NCBI GenBank assembly: GCA_963973455.1
Contig: CAXAZF010000008.1
Location: 62,001 to 126,000 of the forward strand
Length of the DNA stretch: 64,000 nt
Direction of reading: 5' to 3'
DNA from: Marixanthomonas sp002364245
GTDB lineage: Bacteria > Bacteroidota > Bacteroidia > Flavobacteriales > Flavobacteriaceae
A program made the translations under genes and the position numbers. How positions within the stretch are numbered: the first letter of the stretch is position 1; every line of letters starts with the position of its first letter. Below the pieces are notes generated by a model. It did not search any database and was not told the origin of the DNA. It saw nothing but the letters and a program-made list of their open reading frames with translations. Below, piece after piece: positions 17,374-26,668 of this stretch.

Positions 17374-17414
17374 CCAAAAAAAGAAACCCTGAAAAGCATA
17401 GCCTTCAAGGTTTC
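17374..17414 (-). terminator. secA terminator
   Basis: Minus strand: GAAACCTTGAA pairs with a TTCAGGGTTTC arm (GAAACC 17383-17388 with GGTTTC 17409-17414), followed by a T run, 25 bp past the secA stop. Confidence 0.8.
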
Positions 17415-17438
17415 TATATATAAATTATTTGGTGAAGC

Positions 17439-20400
17439 TTACTCTTCTGTAAGTACCCATTCGCCTTTCTCTAGTAGCGGAATAGCTTGTTTGTACTTTA
17501 AGGTTTTGTTTTCACCACTCATCACATTTTTGATGGTTACTTTGTCGTTACGTCCAATTTTTGGTTTATCACGGACAATAGTCTCGGTCACTTGCTGTTG
17601 CTGGCGTTGGGTGTTGCCGGCAGCACGTGATTGTGCAGAGCGTTCATCTAAATTCTGAATTTCTTCTTTCTCCTCGTTCAGTTTTTCCTTTTTACGGGTT
17701 TGTCTGGCCTCGCGAATCTGCTCTTGATTTTCTTGTGGCAATTCCCCTTTAAATAAGAAGGAAATTACTTCTCTATTCACCTTATCAATCATTACTTTAA
17801 AAAGTTCAAAAGCTTCAAACTTATATATTAATAGTGGGTCTTTTTGCTCGTGAACCGCTAGTTGAACTGATTGTTTCAGTTCATCCATTTTACGTAAATG
17901 TGTTTTCCAAGAATCGTCAATAATGGCAAGGGTTATGTTTTTCTCAAAATCCTGTACCAATTGCTTTCCTTCAGTTTCATACGCTTTTTCAAGATCGGTT
18001 GCGACATTAATGGTTTTTACGCCATCGGTAAACGGAACCAAAATACGCTTGTATTGATCCTTATGATTTTCATATACATTTTTAATTACCGGATAGGCCA
18101 TTTCTGCATTACGCAACATTTTTTCTTGGTAATGCTTGTAAGCGGCTTTATACACTTTTCCGGCAATGGCCATAGTATCCATTTTTTCAAATTCCTTTTC
18201 AGAAATAGGCGAACTCATAGAGAAATAGCGGATCAATTCAAACTCGAAGTTTTTATAATCCTGAGCCAGTTTGTTAGTTTCTGAAATAGCTTCGGAAGTT
18301 TCAAAAATCATATTGGCAACATCCACGCGAAGACGCTCTCCAAATAGTGCGTGGTAACGTCGTTTGTAGATTACTTCACGTTGTGCATTCATCACATCAT
18401 CATATTCCAGCAAACGCTTTCTAATTCCGAAGTTATTTTCCTCTACTTTTTTCTGTGCGCGTTCAATGGATTTTGAAATCATAGAATGCTGAATCACTTC
18501 GCCTTCTTCCAGTCCCATGCGGTCCATCATCTTGGCGATACGCTCACTACCAAACAGACGCATTAAGTTATCTTCTAGCGATACGTAAAACTGCGAACTA
18601 CCCGGATCTCCTTGTCGTCCACTACGTCCACGCAACTGCCTGTCCACACGACGGCTATCGTGGCGTTCGGTACCTACAATGGCAAGACCACCAGCTTCTT
18701 TTACTTCTTTGCTTAGTTTAATATCGGTACCACGACCCGCCATATTGGTGGCAATGGTTACCATTCCGCTTTTACCGGCTTCAGCAACGATATCAGCTTC
18801 TTTTTTGTGCATTTTCGCATTCAGTACATTATGCGCAATGTTACGAATGCTCAACATTCGGCTCAATAATTCTGAAATTTCTACCGAAGTAGTACCAATC
18901 AATACCGGACGGCCCGCTTTTGAAAGGTTGGTTACCTCCTCAATTACTGCGTTATATTTTTCACGTTTGGTTTTGTAAATTTTATCTTCTCGGTCGTGAC
19001 GGGCGATAGGTCGGTTGGTTGGTATTTCAACCACATCCAATTCATAAATTTCCCAAAGCTCACCTGCTTCTGTTACTGCTGTACCCGTCATACCAGATAG
19101 CTTACGGTACATACGGAAGTAGTTTTGAAGCGTAATGGTTGCAAAGGTTTGCGTAGCCGCTTCAATTTTTACATCTTCTTTCGCTTCAATCGCTTGGTGC
19201 AATCCATCGCTGTAACGACGACCGTCCATAATACGTCCGGTCTGCTCGTCCACGATCATTACTTTGTTTTCCATCACCACATACTCTGTATCTTTTTCAA
19301 ACAGGGCGTATGCTTTCAATAATTGGTTAAGGGTGTGGATACGTTCACTTTTAATTCCGAAGTCACGGAACAACTCCTCTTTTAGCTCTGCTTCTTCCTC
19401 TGTAGGAAGTTCTTTTGCTTCAATTTTAGCAATTTCAGTTCCCATTTCAGGCATCACAAAGAAATCTGGATTGTCTTCACCCGAAAGGTATTCTACTCCT
19501 TTATCACTTAATTCTATTTGGTTGTTCTTTTCATCAATTACAAAATACAGCGCTTCATCTACCTTCGGCATTTCGCGGTTGTTATCTTGCATGTAATGAT
19601 TTTCAGTTTTCTGAAGCAATTGGCGGATGCCGTCTTCAGATAAAAACTTAATCAGTGCTTTGTTTTTAGGTAATCCACGGAACACACGAAGCAATTGAAA
19701 ACCACCTTCTTTTGTATCTCCTTCTTTAATCAATTTTTTAGCTTCGGCTAAGACACCGGTTAAATATTTACGCTGTACATTAACGATATCCTGAACTTTC
19801 GGCTTTAATTCGTTAAACTCATGACGGTCACCTTCTGGAACAGGTCCAGAGATAATTAAAGGCGTACGGGCATCATCGATCAATACAGAATCCACCTCAT
19901 CGACAATCGCGTAATGGTGTGGGCGTTGTACCAAATCTTTTGGATCGTGTGCCATATTATCACGCAAGTAATCAAAACCAAATTCGTTATTGGTTCCATA
20001 GGTAATGTCTGCATTGTAGGCTTTTCTTCGTTCTTCACTATTAGGGCGGTGGTAATCGATACAATCAACACTCAAGCCGTGAAACTCAAAAATAGGGGCC
20101 ATCCACGCACTATCCCGTTTTGCCAAGTAGTCGTTTACGGTTACAAGGTGTACCCCGTTGCCAGCCAATGCATTTAAGTACATAGGCAGGGTTGCAACAA
20201 GTGTTTTACCTTCCCCGGTTTGCATCTCGGCTACTTTTCCTTGGTGCATAGCAACACCACCAATAAGTTGTACGTCGTAATGAACCATATCCCAGGTTAC
20301 TTCCTTTCCGGCAGCATCCCAAGAGTTTTGCCAAGTGGCTTGATCGCCTTCTAACGTAACGTAATCTTTGGTGGCAGAAATTTCCCTATCAAAAGCAGAG

Positions 20401-20798
20401 GCAGTTACAGTTAAGGTCTCATTATCTTTAAAGCGTTTGGCAGTCTCTTTTACTACGGCAAAAGCTTCCGGGAGTATTTCTTCGAGGGTTGCTTTTTCAA
20501 CTTCATAGCGGTCGTCTTTCAACGCATCTATTTGGTTATAAATTTCCTCTTTCTTGTCAATATCTTCTTCAGCTTCAGCATCAATCCTTAGTTGATCAAT
20601 TTGTTGCTGTATTTCTTTTTGATCTTCTTTAATCTTAGCACGAAATGTATCAGACTTCGCCCGCAATTCGTCCAACGATAAATTGGACATAGCAGCTTCG
20701 TGTTCTTTTATTTTATCAACATACGGTTGAATTTCACTAATGTCTTTTTTGGATTTATCTCCAACAAAGACTTTCAAAATATTATCTAATATTCCCAT
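17439..20798 (-). CDS. secA: Preprotein translocase ATPase SecA
   Basis: 1119 residues, longer than E. coli SecA (901), as is normal in Bacteroidota owing to insertions near residues 60-100 (charged coiled coil) and 130-165. Walker A is TGEGKT at 194-199; the DEAD-like box is in IVDEVDSVLIDDARTPLII; later motifs include IATNMAGRGTDIKL and QLRGRSGRQGDPGSSQFYVS. The C-terminal zinc motif is absent: the protein ends in KYKQAIPLLEKGEWVLTEE, the usual Bacteroidota tail. SecA drives Sec export and thereby feeds the four T9SS cargo proteins in this window. Monocistronic with its own terminator. Confidence 0.98.
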   Translation of the reverse strand: MGILDNILKVFVGDKSKKDISEIQPYVDKIKEHEAAMSNLSLDELRAKSDTFRAKIKEDQKEIQQQIDQLRIDAEAEEDIDKKEEIYNQIDALKDDRYEVEKATLEEILPEAFAVVKETAKRFKDNETLTVTASAFDREISATKDYVTLEGDQATWQNSWDAAGKEVTWDMVHYDVQLIGGVAMHQGKVAEMQTGEGKTLVATLPMYLNALAGNGVHLVTVNDYLAKRDSAWMAPIFEFHGLSVDCIDYHRPNSEERRKAYNADITYGTNNEFGFDYLRDNMAHDPKDLVQRPHHYAIVDEVDSVLIDDARTPLIISGPVPEGDRHEFNELKPKVQDIVNVQRKYLTGVLAEAKKLIKEGDTKEGGFQLLRVFRGLPKNKALIKFLSEDGIRQLLQKTENHYMQDNNREMPKVDEALYFVIDEKNNQIELSDKGVEYLSGEDNPDFFVMPEMGTEIAKIEAKELPTEEEAELKEELFRDFGIKSERIHTLNQLLKAYALFEKDTEYVVMENKVMIVDEQTGRIMDGRRYSDGLHQAIEAKEDVKIEAATQTFATITLQNYFRMYRKLSGMTGTAVTEAGELWEIYELDVVEIPTNRPIARHDREDKIYKTKREKYNAVIEEVTNLSKAGRPVLIGTTSVEISELLSRMLSIRNIAHNVLNAKMHKKEADIVAEAGKSGMVTIATNMAGRGTDIKLSKEVKEAGGLAIVGTERHDSRRVDRQLRGRSGRQGDPGSSQFYVSLEDNLMRLFGSERIAKMMDRMGLEEGEVIQHSMISKSIERAQKKVEENNFGIRKRLLEYDDVMNAQREVIYKRRYHALFGERLRVDVANMIFETSEAISETNKLAQDYKNFEFELIRYFSMSSPISEKEFEKMDTMAIAGKVYKAAYKHYQEKMLRNAEMAYPVIKNVYENHKDQYKRILVPFTDGVKTINVATDLEKAYETEGKQLVQDFEKNITLAIIDDSWKTHLRKMDELKQSVQLAVHEQKDPLLIYKFEAFELFKVMIDKVNREVISFLFKGELPQENQEQIREARQTRKKEKLNEEKEEIQNLDERSAQSRAAGNTQRQQQQVTETIVRDKPKIGRNDKVTIKNVMSGENKTLKYKQAIPLLEKGEWVLTEE

Positions 20799-20937
20799 GG
20801 GTTATTGGTGTGTTTTATACTCAAAAATGGTGCAGGCAAGAAGCCGTAATTGGCACATACAAAAAAACTGCAAAAAAATAAGGTAACCAAGAGGATGGTT
20901 TGTTTTATTTGTTGCCATAATGATTTTGTTTTGAGCA

Positions 20938-20970
20938 AAAAAAAAGCCTCTATGGGTATAGAGACTTTTT
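20938..20970 (-). terminator. Terminator of the DUF2795 gene
   Basis: Minus strand AAAAAG-TCTCTATA, short loop, then ATAGAG-GCTTTTT with a long T tract, 48 bp past the DUF2795 stop. The remaining gap to secA (20799-20937) holds the secA promoter region; I saw no convincing gene there. Confidence 0.8.
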
Positions 20971-21017
20971 AATTAGTATTTCAGTTATTGTTGTAACGTA
21001 GCATTAATATGCTGTTA

Positions 21018-21239
21018 TTAATATTCATCTTCGTTCCACAGGTAATCTTCATCTGTGGGGTAGTCCGGCCAAATTTCTTCAATAGAATCGTATGAGTCGC
21101 CTTCATCTTCAATAGCCTGTAGGTTTTCCACTACTTCTAATGGAGCTCCTGTTCTAATGGCGTAATCTATCAATTCGTCTTTGGTTGCCGGCCAGGGCGC
21201 ATCGCTTAAATAGGATGCAAGTTCTAAAGTCCAATACAT
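21018..21239 (-). CDS. DUF2795 domain protein
   Basis: 73 residues, acidic. The pattern LASYLSDAPWPATKDELIDY, then AIRTGAPLEVVENLQAI matches DUF2795, a small helical domain of unknown function. The C-terminal third is aspartate/glutamate/tyrosine-rich (YPTDEDYLWNEDEY). It has its own terminator and lies upstream of secA in the same direction. Family call is good; no biochemical role is known. Confidence 0.88.
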   Translation of the reverse strand: MYWTLELASYLSDAPWPATKDELIDYAIRTGAPLEVVENLQAIEDEGDSYDSIEEIWPDYPTDEDYLWNEDEY

Positions 21240-21378
21240 AGCACTTTGTGTTTTATAATTTCTGCAAAAATAATTTTTTCGATTAAAAAGTCAAGAAAAA
21301 TCGCAATTATTTATGCTATATTTTAAAGAACGTTTTTAAATCGCTGATTTATAATATATTAAATTTTATGAGAAAACC

Positions 21379-21951
21379 TTATAATTTCTCCGGAATCCAT
21401 TTAACTTCCTCAGCTTGCAGGTCATGAGTCAATTTCCGTGCCAGTACAAATAGATAGTCAGATAGGCGGTTTAAGTATTTTAAAACGCGTTCGTCTATAG
21501 GCTCTTCGTTGTGTAATAATGTTGCTAAACGCTCAGCGCGACGGCAGACACAGCGCGCTATGTGACAATATGACACAGTAGGGTGGCCGCCAGGGAGTAC
21601 AAAATGTGTCATAGGGGGAAGGCTGTCATTCATGGTGTCCATTTCGGTCTCCAATCGTTCAATATCCTTTTCTTCAATTTTTGGGATATTTAAACGGTCT
21701 TTTCCACTTTTGAGGGTTGCTTTTTCGGGATCGGTGGCTAAAATTGCACCTAACGTAAAAAGACGATCCTGAACGTGAACTAAAATTTCTTTAGAACGAG
21801 CATCTATTTCTTGATCGCGAATTAGGCCAATATGTGAATTTAATTCGTCTATAGTGCCGTAACTATCTATACGAATATGATATTTAGGGACGCGGGTACC
21901 ACCAAAAAGAGCTGTAGTGCCTTTATCACCTGTTTTAGTGTATATTTTCAT
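21379..21951 (-). CDS. pduO: PduO-type cob(I)alamin adenosyltransferase
   Basis: 190 residues. The ATP-binding N-terminus is MKIYTKTGDKGTTALFGG; the later helices carry RCVCRRAERL and LKYLNRLSDYLFVLAR, the conserved arginine and aspartate motifs of PduO-type ATP:corrinoid adenosyltransferases. It makes adenosylcobalamin from cob(I)alamin and ATP in the cytosol. A functional link with MeaB (7943-9019) is likely, since both serve methylmalonyl-CoA mutase. A 57-residue membrane protein gene lies 33 bp upstream on the same strand. Confidence 0.95.
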   Translation of the reverse strand: MKIYTKTGDKGTTALFGGTRVPKYHIRIDSYGTIDELNSHIGLIRDQEIDARSKEILVHVQDRLFTLGAILATDPEKATLKSGKDRLNIPKIEEKDIERLETEMDTMNDSLPPMTHFVLPGGHPTVSYCHIARCVCRRAERLATLLHNEEPIDERVLKYLNRLSDYLFVLARKLTHDLQAEEVKWIPEKL

Positions 21952-21984
21952 AATAATTAATTTTTGAAGCAGAATGGCGTTATT

Positions 21985-22158
21985 TTATTTTTGCTCTTCT
22001 TTGCGTTCTTTCTTTTCAAAATACTCGTTCCTAAAATTTCTACGCCGGCGTTTACGCAATGCATTGGTATTTCGTTTGTTCCAAAAGTAGAGGAGGAGCA
22101 GTAATAAAATACCGCCTACTACCAATATAATAGGGTTCGAGAAAAAGGATGTTTCCAT
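21985..22158 (-). CDS. Small single-pass membrane protein, 57 aa
   Basis: ATG at 22158, TAA at 21985-21987. The protein starts METSFFSNP, has one hydrophobic helix (PIILVVGGILLLLLYFW, residues 9-26), then a very basic stretch with LRKRRRR at 34-40, and ends in a Lys/Glu tail (KKERKEEQK). The positive-inside rule puts the tail in the cytosol. The gene lies between the LolD-type ATPase and the adenosyltransferase gene on the same strand. Its length, sensible amphipathic layout and use of a clear ATG support it being real; no function is known. Confidence 0.7.
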   Translation of the reverse strand: METSFFSNPIILVVGGILLLLLLYFWNKRNTNALRKRRRRNFRNEYFEKKERKEEQK

Positions 22159-22304
22159 AATGTGTGAAGATACAGAGGTGAGGGGTGAATTCCAAGAAAA
22201 TGATTTTTAAAAAAGTAATGGAATACGTCTACAGTATTCAAAAAAAAGAAAGGTTCATTGAAGGTTGAGCTTTTTTAGTCATTAAAAAGCACAAACTTTT
22301 CTCA

Positions 22305-23006
22305 CTACTCACTACTCACTACTTCTTTCTTTGTATCACTTTCCACCATTCCGTCACGAAGTCTAATAATACGGTTCGCATGTTCGGCGATATCTTCTTC
22401 GTGCGTAACGAGAATTACTGTGTTACCAGCCTTATGAATAGCATCGAACAAATTCATAATCTCTACCGAAGTTTTAGAATCCAAGTTTCCGGTAGGCTCA
22501 TCGGCTAAAATAATAGACGGTTTATTGACCAAAGCCCGCCCTACGGCTACCCGCTGTCGCTGCCCCCCCGAAAGTTGGTTGGGTTTATGGTCCATTCGGT
22601 CTGCTAGCCCCACATCGGTTAACACTTCTGCTGCTCTTTCGGCACGAACGGTTTTAGAAGCACCGGCATAAACCATGGGCAAAGCAACATTATCTAAAGC
22701 AGTGGTTCGTGGTAGTAAATTAAAGGTTTGAAATACAAAGCCAATTTCTTTGTTTCGTATCTCGGCCAGTTCGTCATCGGTAAGATTACTAACATCAGTT
22801 CCGTTCAACTCATAGCTCCCAGAGGTTGGGGTGTCCAAACAGCCTAAAAGGTTCATTAAAGTTGATTTCCCGGAACCCGACGGCCCCATTAAGGCAACAT
22901 ATTCCCCTTTGTTGATATCCAAATCGATTCCTTTTAGAACCTTTACAATTTCTTGTCCCAAAGGAAAATCACGTCTAATATCCCGTATTTTAATAAGTGA
23001 ACCCAT
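22305..23006 (-). CDS. LolD/MacB-type ABC transporter ATP-binding protein
   Basis: 233 residues. Walker A is GPSGSGKS at residues 41-48, the signature is LSGGQRQRVAVGRAL, Walker B is IILADEPTGNLDS, and the switch histidine is in VILVTHEEDIAEH. The preserved DTPTSGSYELNGTDVS and LPRTTALDNVALPM segments are typical of the LolD/MacB/FtsE subfamily that powers mechanotransmission ABC transporters (lipoprotein release or efflux). No partner permease is adjacent; it must be encoded elsewhere. A perfect -7 box lies upstream at 23047-23054. Confidence 0.93.
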   Translation of the reverse strand: MGSLIKIRDIRRDFPLGQEIVKVLKGIDLDINKGEYVALMGPSGSGKSTLMNLLGCLDTPTSGSYELNGTDVSNLTDDELAEIRNKEIGFVFQTFNLLPRTTALDNVALPMVYAGASKTVRAERAAEVLTDVGLADRMDHKPNQLSGGQRQRVAVGRALVNKPSIILADEPTGNLDSKTSVEIMNLFDAIHKAGNTVILVTHEEDIAEHANRIIRLRDGMVESDTKKEVVSSE

Positions 23007-23046
23007 AGTTGGCTTTTTAGTTAGCTTGGTCTGCTTTCATAAGACG

Positions 23047-23054
23047 CAAAGGTA
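23047..23054 (-). promoter_or_regulatory. Flavobacterial -7 box for the LolD-type gene
   Basis: Minus strand TACCTTTG, a perfect TAnnTTTG, 40 bp upstream of ATG 23006. Confidence 0.5.
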
Positions 23055-23063
23055 ACACAGATG

Positions 23064-23837
23064 TTACAAACGGATGGAAAAATGTTGTTTTCGTTGTTCT
23101 TTTCTGAAGAAAACCAACCCCCATTGAAACGTATCGATACTAACGGTAACCTTAGGGTTCTTTATTATTTCTTGCCAAGCTTCCGTCATGGCAGTATTCC
23201 AATAAATGTCGTCAAAGACTAGAACGGATTCGTTGTGTACTTGTTTTAGCAATAAATTGAAGTAGGCTACTGTATGTTCCTTGTTGTGGTTTCCGTCTAT
23301 AAAAACCAAATCATACGTTTCCGAAGATTGCTTTTTAAAGAATTCTTCAAACGATTGGTTGTAGGTTTGAATATTTTGAAGTTTAGTTTTAGCAAAGTAA
23401 TCGGTTGCCTTTTTTAGTGTGTTTGGGCAGCCTTCTACTGTTTTTATTTCAGCTTTAGGGTTTCCCAACGCCAATGCAGTTGTTGCCATCCCCAAGGAAG
23501 TGCCTAACTCTACTATAGCCTTAGGTTTTAGATACTGAACTATCCTAAACAATAACCGTTGTCTTTTTTTGGTAATCCCGGCGTGTTTAGCAATGTCAGC
23601 TACTTTCCTGTTATTGGTTTTAAATACTTTAGAACCAGCACCAAAATCGGTCACTTCTATTTTTTCTGAATCGGAATGCAAAGCAGCTCGGTGATTTTTT
23701 AAAGTTTTATAAGCATCGTACTTTTTTTTATCATAAAAACATTCGGTGAGCAAGGCGTACACAAAAGGCGAATGCACTCCATGCTGGTTGGTGGCACGAA
23801 GTAAAAAAGAAAGGTATGACAGTATTTGGTGTTTCAT
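23064..23837 (-). CDS. Class I SAM-dependent methyltransferase
   Basis: 257 residues. The SAM-binding motif I is IVELGTSLGMATTALALG, followed by KTVEGCPNTLKKA (motif post-I acidic residue) and YDLVFIDGNHNKEHTVAYF, then VLVFDDIYWNTAMTEAW. This is the Methyltransf_24/O-methyltransferase type, and the aspartate-rich metal region (FIDGNH, FDDIYW) suggests a metal-assisted O-methyltransferase. The substrate is unknown. It is divergent from nothing and convergent with nothing: both neighbours (ABC-F upstream, LolD-type downstream) run the same way, 65 and 57 bp apart. Confidence 0.88.
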   Translation of the reverse strand: MKHQILSYLSFLLRATNQHGVHSPFVYALLTECFYDKKKYDAYKTLKNHRAALHSDSEKIEVTDFGAGSKVFKTNNRKVADIAKHAGITKKRQRLLFRIVQYLKPKAIVELGTSLGMATTALALGNPKAEIKTVEGCPNTLKKATDYFAKTKLQNIQTYNQSFEEFFKKQSSETYDLVFIDGNHNKEHTVAYFNLLLKQVHNESVLVFDDIYWNTAMTEAWQEIIKNPKVTVSIDTFQWGLVFFRKEQRKQHFSIRL

Positions 23838-23902
23838 TTTTTAATGTCTTCTTGAGGGGACCTTAGGGGTGTAAAATCCCAGATAAGTGAAATAATAAAC
23901 GA

Positions 23903-25768
23903 TTACTCTATCTTCTCCGATAACTCAAACCAGCGCATTTCCTTTTCTTCAATCGCATCGATGAGTTCTTGCAATTTCAGCGATTGTTTGTCTATTTCCT
24001 CGCCGTCCCAATTTTCGGTTGCAAACTTATTTTGTAAGGTTTCTTTTTCCTTTTCCAGTTTGGCAATTTCTTTCTCTAGGTTTCTATATTCTTTTTGTTC
24101 GTGATAACTTAATTTTGCTTTGGAGGTATCTTTCTTCCAATCAGTTTTTGTAGTATCTACGGTTTCTGCTTTAGGCTCATTTTTGGGTTTACTGTCTTCG
24201 TAGGTTCGGTAATCACTATAATTCCCAGGGAAATCACTTACCTCGCCATTTCCTCTAAAAACAAATAAGTGATCCACAATCTTATCCATAAAATACCGGT
24301 CGTGTGACACTACGATTAAACAACCTGGAAAATCCAGTAAGAAGCTTTCCAGCACATTTAGGGTAACGATGTCGAGATCGTTGGTAGGCTCATCAAGTAT
24401 TAAAAAGTTAGGGTTTCTAATAAGCACGGTGCATAAATACAGCCGTTTTCGTTCCCCACCACTTAGTTTGTCTACAAAGTCGTATTGTTTTTTTCGGTCA
24501 AACAGGAAACGCTCTAATAATTGTTGGGCTGAAATTTGTCTTCCTTTTTTAAGTGGAATGTAATCGCCAAACTCGCGTACCACATCAATCACTTTTTGAC
24601 CTTCTTTTATATTGATTCCTTTTTGGGTATAATAACCAAACTTCACTGTTTCACCAATCACCACTTTCCCAGTATCCGGTTCTTGTTTGCCAGTAAGGAT
24701 ATTTAAAAAAGTAGATTTTCCTGTTCCGTTTTTACCAATTATCCCGACGCGTTCCCCGCGAAGAAAGTTGTATTCAAAATTGGTAAACAACTCTTTATCA
24801 TCATAGGCTTTTGAAATGTTATGCAATTCTACCACCTTCGTGCCTAAGCGCTCCATGTTGAGCTCTAATTGTACTTCGTGATCATTTCGGCGTTTGCTTG
24901 CACGTGTTTTTATTTCGTGAAAATCCTCGATTCGCGATTTACTTTTTGTGGTACGGGCTTTCGGTTGGCGACGCATCCAGTCCAATTCTTTTTTGTAGAG
25001 TTGCTTGGCTTTCTCGGTTTCGGTGGCTTGGTTTTCTATTCGGGCATCGCGTTTTTCTAAGTAATAACTGTAATTACCTTTATAACTATAAAGGTTGCCT
25101 TCGTCTAATTCGATAATTTCATTACAAACCCGTTCTAAAAAATAACGATCGTGCGTAACCATGAACAAGGTGAAATTTTCTTTGGCAAACAACTCTTCCA
25201 GCCACTCGATCATTTCAAGGTCCAAATGGTTGGTAGGTTCATCCATTACTAATAAATCAGGGCTCGTCAATAGTGCAATTGCCAAAGCCAATCGCTTTTT
25301 TTGTCCACCACTTAGCGAAGCGACCTTTTGGTTCAGGTCATCCAATTTTAGTTTGGACAATATTTGTTTGTATTTAGTTTCAAAATCCCAAGCATTTTGG
25401 GCATCCATTGCATCGAAAGCTGCTTGATATGCTTCGGTGTCTTCTGGGTTTTCCAATGCTCGTTCATATTTAGATATGGTATGAAGAATAGGGTTGTCTG
25501 ATGCTAATATGGTTTCTTCAATAGTAAGCTTGGAGTCTAAATTAGGCTCTTGGGAAAGAAACGACACTTTCAAGTTTTTACGATACACCACTTCTCCGGT
25601 ATCGGGAACATCAGCTCCAGATAGGATATTTAATAAAGAGGTTTTCCCTGTTCCATTTTTTGCGACAAAACCAATTTTTTGTCCTTGATTGATTCCGAAG
25701 GAAATATCTGTGAAGAGAATGCGTTCTCCGTATGATTTCGATATGTTTTCTACTGAAAGGTAATTCAC
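23903..25768 (-). CDS. ABC-F family ATPase (Uup-like)
   Basis: 621 residues with two ABC cassettes. Walker A motifs are GKNGTGKSTF (second) and AKNGTGKTSL (first); signatures are SLSGGQKKRLALA and KLSGGERKRLYLC; Walker B motifs LLVMDEPTNHLD and FLILDEPTNDLD. No membrane segments. The linker between the cassettes is basic and coiled (MRRQPKARTTKSKSRIEDF), and the C-terminus (about 545-621) is a coiled coil, which together fit the Uup branch that acts on ribosomes or DNA. A second ABC-F protein lies at 55375-57000. The region 25769-25873 separates it from the divergent polysaccharide export operon. Confidence 0.94.
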   Translation of the reverse strand: MNYLSVENISKSYGERILFTDISFGINQGQKIGFVAKNGTGKTSLLNILSGADVPDTGEVVYRKNLKVSFLSQEPNLDSKLTIEETILASDNPILHTISKYERALENPEDTEAYQAAFDAMDAQNAWDFETKYKQILSKLKLDDLNQKVASLSGGQKKRLALAIALLTSPDLLVMDEPTNHLDLEMIEWLEELFAKENFTLFMVTHDRYFLERVCNEIIELDEGNLYSYKGNYSYYLEKRDARIENQATETEKAKQLYKKELDWMRRQPKARTTKSKSRIEDFHEIKTRASKRRNDHEVQLELNMERLGTKVVELHNISKAYDDKELFTNFEYNFLRGERVGIIGKNGTGKSTFLNILTGKQEPDTGKVVIGETVKFGYYTQKGINIKEGQKVIDVVREFGDYIPLKKGRQISAQQLLERFLFDRKKQYDFVDKLSGGERKRLYLCTVLIRNPNFLILDEPTNDLDIVTLNVLESFLLDFPGCLIVVSHDRYFMDKIVDHLFVFRGNGEVSDFPGNYSDYRTYEDSKPKNEPKAETVDTTKTDWKKDTSKAKLSYHEQKEYRNLEKEIAKLEKEKETLQNKFATENWDGEEIDKQSLKLQELIDAIEEKEMRWFELSEKIE

Positions 25769-25843
25769 GTGACAACTTTTTGCAAAATAAAGGGATTTTA
25801 ACCACTTACAATGAAATATATTTTATTATTACAATCGTTGCGT

Positions 25844-25851
25844 TATATTTG
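25844..25851 (+). promoter_or_regulatory. Flavobacterial -7 box for the polysaccharide export operon
   Basis: TATATTTG, a perfect TAnnTTTG, 22 bp upstream of the ATG at 25874. It lies inside the longer open frame that begins at 25811, so it argues that translation really begins at 25874. Confidence 0.6.
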
Positions 25852-25873
25852 TCGTGCAACAAGCCTGCAAACT

Positions 25874-26668
25874 ATGAAATCTACCTACCTGATCTTTTTG
25901 TTGATCCTTACTGTATGTGTCTCTTCCTGTGTTTCTACAAAACAACTTACCTATTTACAAGAAGATGGCGTAGTAGAAGATAGTTTAATCCCTATTCAAA
26001 AAGAACAAGAGCCGTATCGCTTGCACGTTAATGACCTATTGAGCATTCGGGTAAAGGCAATTGATCAAGAAACCGTGGGTATTTTTAACCCAATAAACGA
26101 TGCGAATCCCAATGCAACAGGAGAAGAAAAGTTGTACTATGACGGATTTGTAGTGGATAGGCATGGAGACATTCGAGTTCCAAATTTAGGCAAAGTGGCT
26201 GTTTTAGGGTTAACAGTTGAAGAGGTTAGAGAAAAAATAGAGAAGCGGTTATTAGAAGATTTCTTTAAAGCCGAAGCCAATATTTTTGTTACTGTAAAAT
26301 TAGCAGGAATACGCTATACTATTAATGGCGAAATAGGAAGTCCGGGCTCAAATATTATTTATCGGGATGAGGTAAGCATTATGGAAGCCATTGCCAACAG
26401 TGGAGATATTGAAGTAACAGGGGACCGGAGCAACGTGGTCATTATACGGCAATACCCCTTAGGGCAAAAAGTACATCATATTGATTTGACCAGCATTGAT
26501 GCTATGAACTCTCCTTATTATTATGTGCAACCCAACGACCTTATTTTAATTAACCCATTACCACAAAAATCAATTGGTACAGGAGTAACAGGTCTAGAGA
26601 CTTTTAGGACTATAATTACAGTGGTAACGGCATTTTCAACCATCCTTTTATTAGCAACCCGTCTTTAA
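25874..26668 (+). CDS. Wza-like polysaccharide biosynthesis/export lipoprotein
   Basis: 264 residues from ATG 25874, chosen because it gives a clean lipoprotein signal (FLLILTVCVSSC, lipid cysteine near residue 18) and follows a -7 box; an in-frame ATG at 25811 adds 21 unlikely residues. The Poly_export domain begins at about residue 55 (YRLHVNDLLSIRVKA) and a SLBB domain follows (YTINGEIGSPGSNIIY, then VSIMEAIANSGDI). The C-terminus has one helix (IITVVTAFSTILLLATRL). Wza-type proteins form the outer-membrane channel of capsule or exopolysaccharide export. Its stop overlaps the Wzc-like start by one base (TAATG). Confidence 0.93.
   Translation: MKSTYLIFLLILTVCVSSCVSTKQLTYLQEDGVVEDSLIPIQKEQEPYRLHVNDLLSIRVKAIDQETVGIFNPINDANPNATGEEKLYYDGFVVDRHGDIRVPNLGKVAVLGLTVEEVREKIEKRLLEDFFKAEANIFVTVKLAGIRYTINGEIGSPGSNIIYRDEVSIMEAIANSGDIEVTGDRSNVVIIRQYPLGQKVHHIDLTSIDAMNSPYYYVQPNDLILINPLPQKSIGTGVTGLETFRTIITVVTAFSTILLLATRL

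Noticed and set aside
20805..20921. Possible 38-aa minus-strand frame upstream of secA (starts MATNKTNH)
   Set aside because: Its composition is atypical, it overlaps the expected secA promoter region and no homologue comes to mind. Left out as a gene.
25811..25873. Longer start for the Wza-like protein
   Set aside because: The -7 box lies within this extension and the added residues break a clean lipoprotein signal.
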